Source: Auanema rhodensis (taxonomy: Eukaryota; Nematoda; Chromadorea; Rhabditida; Rhabditidae). From it: a DNA stretch of 64,000 bases. Location of the stretch: positions 15,654,476 through 15,718,475 of the forward strand of contig OZ059894.1 in assembly GCA_964057225.1 (NCBI GenBank), given 5' to 3'. Positions 57,561 through 64,000 of the stretch are shown here, one piece after another. Each line of letters begins with the position of its first letter. Positions within the stretch are counted from its first letter, which is position 1. Position numbers and translations under genes: made by a program. The notes under the pieces are model-generated. The model was not told where the DNA came from and ran no database searches. It worked only from the letters and a program-made list of their open reading frames with translations.

Positions 57561-57847
57561 AAACCACTCGCTGCTAGTGTTTTACCGATTCCAGAAATCT
57601 AATTTATCTATTTTTTTATTTTTTGGTACTACCGATTTAGAATTCATCATACACCTCGGTGTATGCCACATTCGAAGCAGCGTGGCGCAGTGGAAGCGTG
57701 CTGGGCCCATAACCCAAAGGTCGGTGGATCGAAACCACTCGCTGCTAATTGTTTTACCGATTCCAGGAAATTAGTTAATCAATTTTTTGATTTTTTGGTT
57801 CTACCGATTCAGAATTCATCATACACCTCGGTGTATGCCACATTCGA

Positions 57848-57919
57848 AGCAGAGTGGCGCAGAGGAAGCGTGCTGGGCCCATAACAAAGAGGTCGGTGGA
57901 TCGAAACCACTCGCTGCTA
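57848..57919 (+). pseudogene. duplicate of the AACAAAG tRNA pseudogene
   Basis: Same lesions as 53859-53930, offset 3,989 bp. Confidence 0.88.
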
Positions 57920-58018
57920 TTTTTTTACCAATTCCAGAAATCTAATTTATCAATTTTTTGATTTTTTGGTTCTACCGATTTAGAATTCATCATACACCTC
58001 GGTGTATGCCACATTCGA

Positions 58019-58072
58019 AGCAGCGTGGCGCAGTGGAAGCGTGCTGGACCCATAACAAAGAGGTCGGTGGAT
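58019..58072 (+). pseudogene. duplicate of the T-arm-truncated tRNA pseudogene
   Basis: Same break as 54030-54083. Confidence 0.88.
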
Positions 58073-58346
58073 AGTGTTTTATCGATTAAAGAAAACTATT
58101 TAAATCAATTTTTTTTGATTTTTTGGTTCTACTGGATCAGAATTTATCATACACCTCGTAGTAGACCACATTCGAAGCAGCGTGGCGCAGTGGAAGCGTG
58201 CTGGGCCCATAACCCAGAGGTCGGTGGATCGAAACCACTCGCTGCTAGTGTTTTACCGATTCCAGAAATCTAATTTATCTATTTTTTTATTTTTTGGTAC
58301 TACCGATTTAGAATTCATCATACACCTCGGTGTATGCCACATTCGA

Positions 58347-60242
58347 AGCAGCGTGGCGCAGTGGAAGCGTGCTGGGCCCATAACCCAGAGGTCGGTGGAT
58401 CGAAACCACTCGCTGCTAGTGTTTTATCGATTAAAGAAAACTATTTAAATCAATTTTTTTTGATTTTTTGGTTCTACTGGATCAGAATTTATCATACACC
58501 TCGTAGTAGACCACATTCGAAGCAGCGTGGCGCAGTGGAAGCGTGCTGGGCCCATAACCCAGAGGTCGGTGGATCGAAACCACTCGCTGCTAGTGTTTTA
58601 CCGATTCCAGAAATCTAATTTATCTATTTTTTTATTTTTTGGTACTACCGATTTAGAATTCATCATACACCTCGGTGTATACCAAGTTCGAAGCAGCGTG
58701 GCGCAGTGGAAGCGTGCTGGGCCCATAACCCAGAGGTCGGTGGATCGAAACCACTCGCTGCTAGTGTTTTACCGATTCCAGAAATCTAATTTATCTATTT
58801 TTTGAGTTTTTGGTACTACCGATTTAGAATTCATCATACACCTCGGTGTATGCCACATTCGAAGCAGCGTGGCGCAGTGGAAGCGTGCTGGGCCCATAAC
58901 CCAGAGGTCGGTGGATCGAAACCACTCGCTGCTAGTGTTTTATCGATTAAAGAAAACTATTTAAATCAATTTTTTTTGATTTTTTGGTTCTACTGGATCA
59001 GAATTTATCATACACCTCGTAGTAGACCACATTCGAAGCAACGTGGCGCAGTGGAAGCGTGCTGGGCCCATAACCCAGAGGTCGGTGGATCGAAACCACT
59101 CGCTGCTAGTGTTTTACCGATTCCAGAAATCTAATTTATCTATTTTTTTATTTTTTGGTACTACCGATTTAGAATTCATCATACACCTCGGTGTATGCCA
59201 CATTCGAAGCAGCGTGGCGCAGTGGAAGCGTGCTGGGCCCATAACCCAGAGGTCGGTGGATCGAAACCACTCGCTGCTAGTGTTTTACCGATTCCAGAAA
59301 TCTAATTTATCTATTTTTTTATTTTTTGGTACTACCGATTTAGAATTCATCATACACCTCGGTGTATGCCACATTCGAAGCAGCGTGGCGCAGTGGAAGC
59401 GTGCTGGGCCCATAACCCAGAGGTCGGTGGATCGAAACCACTCGCTGCTAGTGTTTTATCGATTAAAGAAAACTATTTAAATCAATTTTTTTTGATTTTT
59501 TGGTTCTACTGGATCAGAATTTATCATACACCTCGTAGTAGACCACATTCGAAGCAACGTGGCGCAGTGGAAGCGTGCTGGGCCCATAACCCAGAGGTCG
59601 GTGGATCGAAACCACTCGCTGCTAGTGTTTTACCGATTCCAGAAATCTAATTTATCTATTTTTTTATTTTTTGGTACTACCGATTTAGAATTCATCATAC
59701 ACCTCGGTGTATGCCACATTCGAAGCAGCGTGGCGCAGTGGAAGCGTGCTGGGCCCATAACCCAGAGGTCGGTGGATCGAAACCACTCGCTGCTAGTGTT
59801 TTACCGATTCCAGAAATCTAATTTATCTATTTTTTTATTTTTTGGTACTACCGATTTAGAATTCATCATACACCTCGGTGTATGCCACATTCGAAGCAGC
59901 GTGGCGCAGTGGAAGCGTGCTGGGCCCATAACCCAGAGGTCGGTGGATCGAAACCACTCGCTGCTAGTGTTTTATCGATTAAAGAAAACTATTTAAATCA
60001 ATTTTTTTTGATTTTTTGGTTCTACTGGATCAGAATTTATCATACACCTCGTAGTAGACCACATTCGAAGCAGCGTGGCGCAGTGGAAGCGTGCTGGGCC
60101 CATAACCCAGAGGTCGGTGGATCGAAACCACTCGCTGCTAGTGTTTTATCGATTAAAGAAAACTATTTAAATCAATTTTTTTTGATTTTTTGGTTCTACT
60201 GGATCAGAATTTATCATACACCTCGTAGTAGACCACATTCGA
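58347..60242 (+). repeat. higher-order repeat, 516-bp trimer of tRNA monomers
   Basis: Steps of 171+171+174 bp (or 174+171+171) recur: the 174-bp spacer type follows the copies at 58347, 58863, 59379 and 59895, each 516 bp apart. An extra 174-bp monomer follows at 60069. The AGCAACG mark at 59037 and 59553 recurs at the same place in two trimers. The trimer also exists at 54358-54874. Confidence 0.88.
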
Positions 60243-60385
60243 AGCAGCGTGGCGCAGTGGAAGCGTGCTGGGCCCATAACCCAGAGGTCGGTGGATCGAA
60301 ACCACTCGCTGCTAGTGTTTTACCGATTCCAGAAATCTAATTTATCTATTTTTTTATTTTTTGGTACTACCGATTTAGAGTTCAT

Positions 60386-60403
60386 CATACACCTCGGTGT
60401 ATG
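60386..60403 (+). promoter_or_regulatory. spacer palindrome upstream of each tRNA (example copy)
   Basis: CATACACCTCGGTGTATG, 8-bp arms and a 2-nt centre, lies 11-28 nt before the tRNA. It is present in most monomers of both blocks in mirrored orientation. It lies where upstream elements of Pol III genes act, but its role is unknown. Confidence 0.5.
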
Positions 60404-60420
60404 CCACATTCGAAGCAGCG

Positions 60421-60431
60421 TGGCGCAGTGG
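60421..60431 (+). promoter_or_regulatory. A box (example copy)
   Basis: TGGCGCAGTGG matches the Pol III A-box consensus TRGYNNARNNG, inside the 60414-60485 tRNA. Confidence 0.9.
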
Positions 60432-60463
60432 AAGCGTGCTGGGCCCATAACCCAGAGGTCGGT

Positions 60464-60474
60464 GGATCGAAACC
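60464..60474 (+). promoter_or_regulatory. B box (example copy)
   Basis: GGATCGAAACC, the initiator-type B box bound by TFIIIC. This part of the tRNA is also where BEL, MULE and Merlin elements are found inserted. Confidence 0.9.
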
Positions 60475-60488
60475 ACTCGCTGCTAGTG

Positions 60489-60492
60489 TTTT
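60489..60492 (+). terminator. Pol III T4 terminator (example copy)
   Basis: TTTT three nt after the tRNA 3' end. A back-up tract of T7-A-T6 follows at about 60520-60533. Both are kept in almost every monomer. Confidence 0.85.
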
Positions 60493-63400
60493 ACCGATTC
60501 CAGAAATCTAATTTATCTATTTTTTTATTTTTTGGTACTACCGATTTAGAATTCATCATACACCTCGGTGTATGCCACATTCGAAGCAGCGTGGCGCAGT
60601 GGAAGCGTGCTGGGCCCATAACCCAGAGGTCGGTGGATCGAAACCACTCGCTGCTAGTGTTTTACCGATTCCAGAAATCTAATTTATCTATTTTTTTATT
60701 TTTTGGTACTACCGATTTAGAATTCATCATACACCTCGGTGTATGCCACATTCGAAGCAGCGTGGCGCAGTGGAAGCGTGCTGGGCCCATAACCCAGAGG
60801 TCGGTGGATCGAAACCACTCGCTGCTAGTGTTTTACCGATTCCAGAAATCTAATATATCTATTTTTTTATTTTTTGGTACTACCGATTTAGAATTCATCA
60901 CACACCTCGGTGTATGCCACATTCGAAGCAGCGTGGCGCAGTGGAAGCGTGCTGGGCCCATAACCCAGAGGTCGGTGGATCGAAACCACTCGCTGCTAGT
61001 GTTTTACCGATTCCAGAAATCTAATTTATCTATTTTTTTATTTTTTGGTACTACCGATTTAGAATTCATCATACACCTCGGTGTATGCCACATTCGAAGC
61101 AGCGTGGCGCAGTGGAAGCGTGCTGGGCCCATAACCCAGAGGTCGGTGGATCGAAACCACTCGCTGCTAGTGTTTTACCGATTCCAGAAATCTAATTTAT
61201 CTATTTTTTTATTTTTTGGTACTACCGATTTAGAATTCATCATACACCTCGGTGTATGCCACATTCGAAGCAGCGTGGCGCAGTGGAAGCGTGCTGGGCC
61301 CATAACCCAGAGGTCGGTGGATCGAAACCACTCGCTGCTAGTGTTTTACCGATTCCAGAAATCTAATTTATCTATTTTTTTATTTTTTGGTACTACCGAT
61401 TTAGAATTCATCATACACCTCGGTGTATGCCACATTCGAAGCAGCGTGGCGCAGTGGAAGCGTGCTGGGCCCATAACCCAGAGGTCGGTGGATCGAAACC
61501 ACTCGCTGCTAGTGTTTTACCGATTCCAGAAATCTAATTTATCTATTTTTTTATTTTTTGGTACTACCGATTTAGAATTCATCATACACCTCGGTGTATG
61601 CCACATTCGAAGCAGCGTGGCGCAGTGGAAGCGTGCTGGGCCCATAACCCAGAGGTCGGTGGATCGAAACCACTCGCTGCTAGTGTTTTACTGATTCCAG
61701 AAATCTAATTTATCTATTTTTTTATTTTTTGGTACTACCGATTTAGAATTCATCATACACCTCGGTGTATGCCACATTCGAAGCAGCGTGGCGCAGTGGA
61801 AGCGTGCTGGGCCCATAACCCAGAGGTCGGTGGATCGAAACCACTCGCTGCTAGTGTTTTACCGATTCCAGAAATCTAATTTATCTATTTTTTTATTTTT
61901 TGGTACTACCGATTTAGAATTCATCATACACCTCGGTGTATGCCACATTCGAAGCAGCGTGGCGCAGTGGAAGCGTGCTGGGCCCATAACCCAGAGGTCG
62001 GTGGATCGAAACCACTCGCTGCTAGTGTTTTACCGATTCCAGAAATCTAATTTATCTATTTTTTTATTTTTTGGTACTACCGATTTAGAATTCATCATAC
62101 ACCTCGGTGTATGCCACATTCGAAGCAGCGTGGCGCAGTGGAAGCGTGCTGGGCCCATAACCCAGAGGTCGGTGGATCGAAACCACTCGCTGCTAGTGTT
62201 TTACCGATTCCAGAAATCTAATTTATCTATTTTTTTATTTTTTGGTACTACCGATTTAGAATTCATCATACACCTCGGTGTATGCCACATTCGAAGCAGC
62301 GTGGCGCAGTGGAAGCGTGCTGGGCCCATAACCCAGAGGTCGGTGGATCGAAACCACTCGCTGCTAGTGTTTTACCGATTCCAGAAATCTAATTTATCTA
62401 TTTTTTTATTTTTTGGTACTACCGATTTAGAATTCATCATACACCTCGGTGTATGCCACATTCGAAGCAGCGTGGCGCAGTGGAAGCGTGCTGGGCCCAT
62501 AACCCAGAGGTCGGTGGATCGAAACCACTCGCTGCTAGTGTTTTACCGATTCCAGAAATCTAATTTATCTATTTTTTTATTTTTTGGTACTACCGATTTA
62601 GAATTCATCATACACCTCGGTGTATGCCACATTCGAAGCAGCGTGGCGCAGTGGAAGCGTGCTGGGCCCATAACCCAGAGGTCGGTGGATCGAAACCACT
62701 CGCTGCTAGTGTTTTACTGATTCCAGAAATCTAATTTATCTATTTTTTTATTTTTTGGTACTACCGATTTAGAATTCATCATACACCTCGGTGTATGCCA
62801 CATTCGAAGCAGCGTGGCGCAGTGGAAGCGTGCTGGGCCCATAACCCAGAGGTCGGTGGATCGAAACCACTCGCTGCTAGTGTTTTACCGATTCCAGAAA
62901 TCTAATTTATCTATTTTTTTATTTTTTGGTACTACCGATTTAGAATTCATCATACACCTCGGTGTATGCCACATTCGAAGCAGCGTGGCGCAGTGGAAGC
63001 GTGCTGGGCCCATAACCCAGAGGTCGGTGGATCGAAACCACTCGCTGCTAGTGTTTTACCGATTCCAGAAATCTAATTTATCTATTTTTTTATTTTTTGG
63101 TACTACCGATTTAGAATTCATCATACACCTCGGTGTATGCCACATTCGAAGCAGCGTGGCGCAGTGGAAGCGTGCTGGGCCCATAACCCAGAGGTCGGTG
63201 GATCGAAACCACTCGCTGCTAGTGTTTTACCGATTCCAGAAATCTAATTTATCTATTTTTTTATTTTTTGGTACTACCGATTTAGAATTCATCATACACC
63301 TCGGTGTATGCCACATTCGAAGCAGCGTGGCGCAGTGGAAGCGTGCTGGGCCCATAACCCAGAGGTCGGTGGATCGAAACCACTCGCTGCTAGTGTTTTA

Positions 63401-64000
63401 CCGATTCCAGAAATCTAATTTATCTATTTTTTTATTTTTTGGTACTACCGATTTAGAATTCATCATACACCTCGGTGTATGCCACATTCGAAGCAGCGTG
63501 GCGCAGTGGAAGCGTGCTGGGCCCATAACCCAGAGGTCGGTGGATCGAAACCACTCGCTGCTAGTGTTTTACCGATTCCAGAAATCTAATTTATCTATTT
63601 TTTTATTTTTTGGTACTACCGATTTAGAATTCATCATACACCTCGGTGTATGCCACATTCGAAGCAGCGTGGCGCAGTGGAAGCGTGCTGGGCCCATAAC
63701 CCAGAGGTCGGTGGATCGAAACCACTCGCTGCTAGTGTTTTACCGATTCCAGAAATCTAATTTATCTATTTTTTTATTTTTTGGTACTACCGATTTAGAA
63801 TTCATCATACACCTCGGTGTATGCCACATTCGAAGCAGCGTGGCGCAGTGGAAGCGTGCTGGGCCCATAACCCAGAGGTCGGTGGATCGAAACCACTCGC
63901 TGCTAGTGTTTTACCGATTCCAGAAATCTAATTTATCTATTTTTTTATTTTTTGGTACTACCGATTTAGAATTCATCATACACCTCGGTGTATGCCACAT

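Larger units (their letters stand above)
51180..59157 (+). repeat. 3,989-bp tandem segmental duplication
   Basis: About 51180-55168 and 55169-59157 align at a constant offset of 3,989 bp. They share rare markers (TCTATTTCTTTATT, CGGGGCCC, GGACCC, CCCAAAGG, two AACAAAG pseudogenes, one Merlin each). Differences seen are few, for example GTAAGA/GTACGA in the transposase, one base near 55307, TTTGTGG/TTTTTGG near 54478, and GCAACG at 59040. The left limit is bracketed by TTTTTCGG (51178) versus TTTTTTGG. Confidence 0.9.
57676..63905 (+). tRNA. tRNA-iMet-CAT: 35 tRNA-iMet genes to the right edge
   Basis: Starts: 57676, 58176, 58347, 58521, 58692, 58863, 59037, 59208, 59379, 59553, 59724, 59895, 60069, 60243, then every 171 bp from 60414 to 63834 (21 copies). 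57676 carries CCCAAAGG. 59037 and 59553 have AGCAACG (one acceptor mismatch). The final 21 tRNAs appear identical to consensus, with only scattered spacer changes (for example TTTACTGATT after the 61611 and 62637 copies). The next copy would begin at 64005, so the array continues. Confidence 0.95.
42803..64000 (+). repeat. tRNA-iMet satellite, block B (plus orientation)
   Basis: Monomers of 171 bp with some of 174 bp. The array continues past the right edge. It is interrupted by an LTR element (44990-48551) and by two Merlin copies. Against block A, the consensus 72-nt tRNA is identical while the 99-nt spacer differs at six positions. Three spacer types occur: the main type (ATCTATTTTTTTATTTTTTGG), an ATTACTGAAATC type at 42.8-45 kb, and a 174-bp type with ATCGATTAAAGAAAACTA. 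The right end (60.4-64 kb) is the most homogeneous part, 21 monomers almost identical. Confidence 0.95.

Noticed and set aside
49352..62720. Long repetitive open frames (up to 481 codons) through the plus-strand arrays, and shorter ones in block A
   Set aside because: The monomer is 171 bp, exactly 57 codons, so any frame without a stop in one monomer stays open over many. The frames read straight through tRNA genes and terminators and change with the 174-bp units. They are artefacts of periodicity.

Overview
The window looks like AT-rich nuclear DNA of an animal, most probably a nematode. Short introns (about 45-70 nt) interrupt the one credible host gene. A BEL/Pao retrotransposon carries an envelope-like domain of the kind known from nematode BEL elements. 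Merlin, MULE, piggyBac and Tc1/mariner-type DNA transposons are also present. The species is not identified.

The dominant feature is a satellite-like tandem array of initiator methionine tRNA genes (tRNA-iMet, anticodon CAT). The monomer is about 171 bp: a 72-nt tRNA plus a 99-nt spacer holding a Pol III T4 terminator and, upstream of the next gene, a short palindrome. I count about 154 full-length copies plus about a dozen interrupted or degenerate ones. Block A (6.37-32.75 kb) is on the minus strand with about 75 full-length copies. Block B (42.8 kb to the right edge, with an isolated relic at 37.84 kb) is on the plus strand with about 79. The blocks point away from each other across a 10-kb transposon graveyard (32.9-42.8 kb).

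Layout: 0-0.9 kb, possible 5' exons of a minus-strand gene. 0.9-5.0 kb, AT-rich and purine-rich non-coding DNA. 5.08-6.14 kb, a five-exon plus-strand gene resembling the ciliary protein SPATA7. 6.37-14.77 kb, block A. 14.77-23.09 kb, a young, intact BEL/Pao element inside a tRNA gene. 23.1-26.28 kb, more block A. 26.28-28.88 kb, a MULE transposon inside another tRNA gene. 28.9-32.75 kb, block A with a truncated inverted MULE copy. 33.1-33.8 kb, a Tc1/mariner-like MITE. 33.9-36.6 kb, a decayed piggyBac at the centre of a longer palindrome. 36.6-42.8 kb, LTR-like relics, a foldback element, a decayed intron-containing DDE transposase gene and a MULE fragment. 42.8-45.0 kb, block B. 45.0-48.55 kb, an LTR element without a recognisable polymerase. 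48.6-64 kb, block B with two Merlin copies inside a 3,989-bp tandem duplication and a 516-bp higher-order repeat.

How the parts fit: each monomer appears able to be transcribed alone (A box, B box, terminator). The tRNA part is identical between the two block consensuses while the spacers differ at 6 of 99 positions. Three unrelated transposon classes (BEL, MULE, Merlin) are inserted within the same roughly 15 bp of the tRNA, the T-arm/B-box, suggesting that the Pol III promoter or its bound factors is an insertion target, or that the array is a tolerant landing zone. The long repetitive open frames across the arrays are an artefact of the 171-bp (57-codon) period and are not annotated as proteins.
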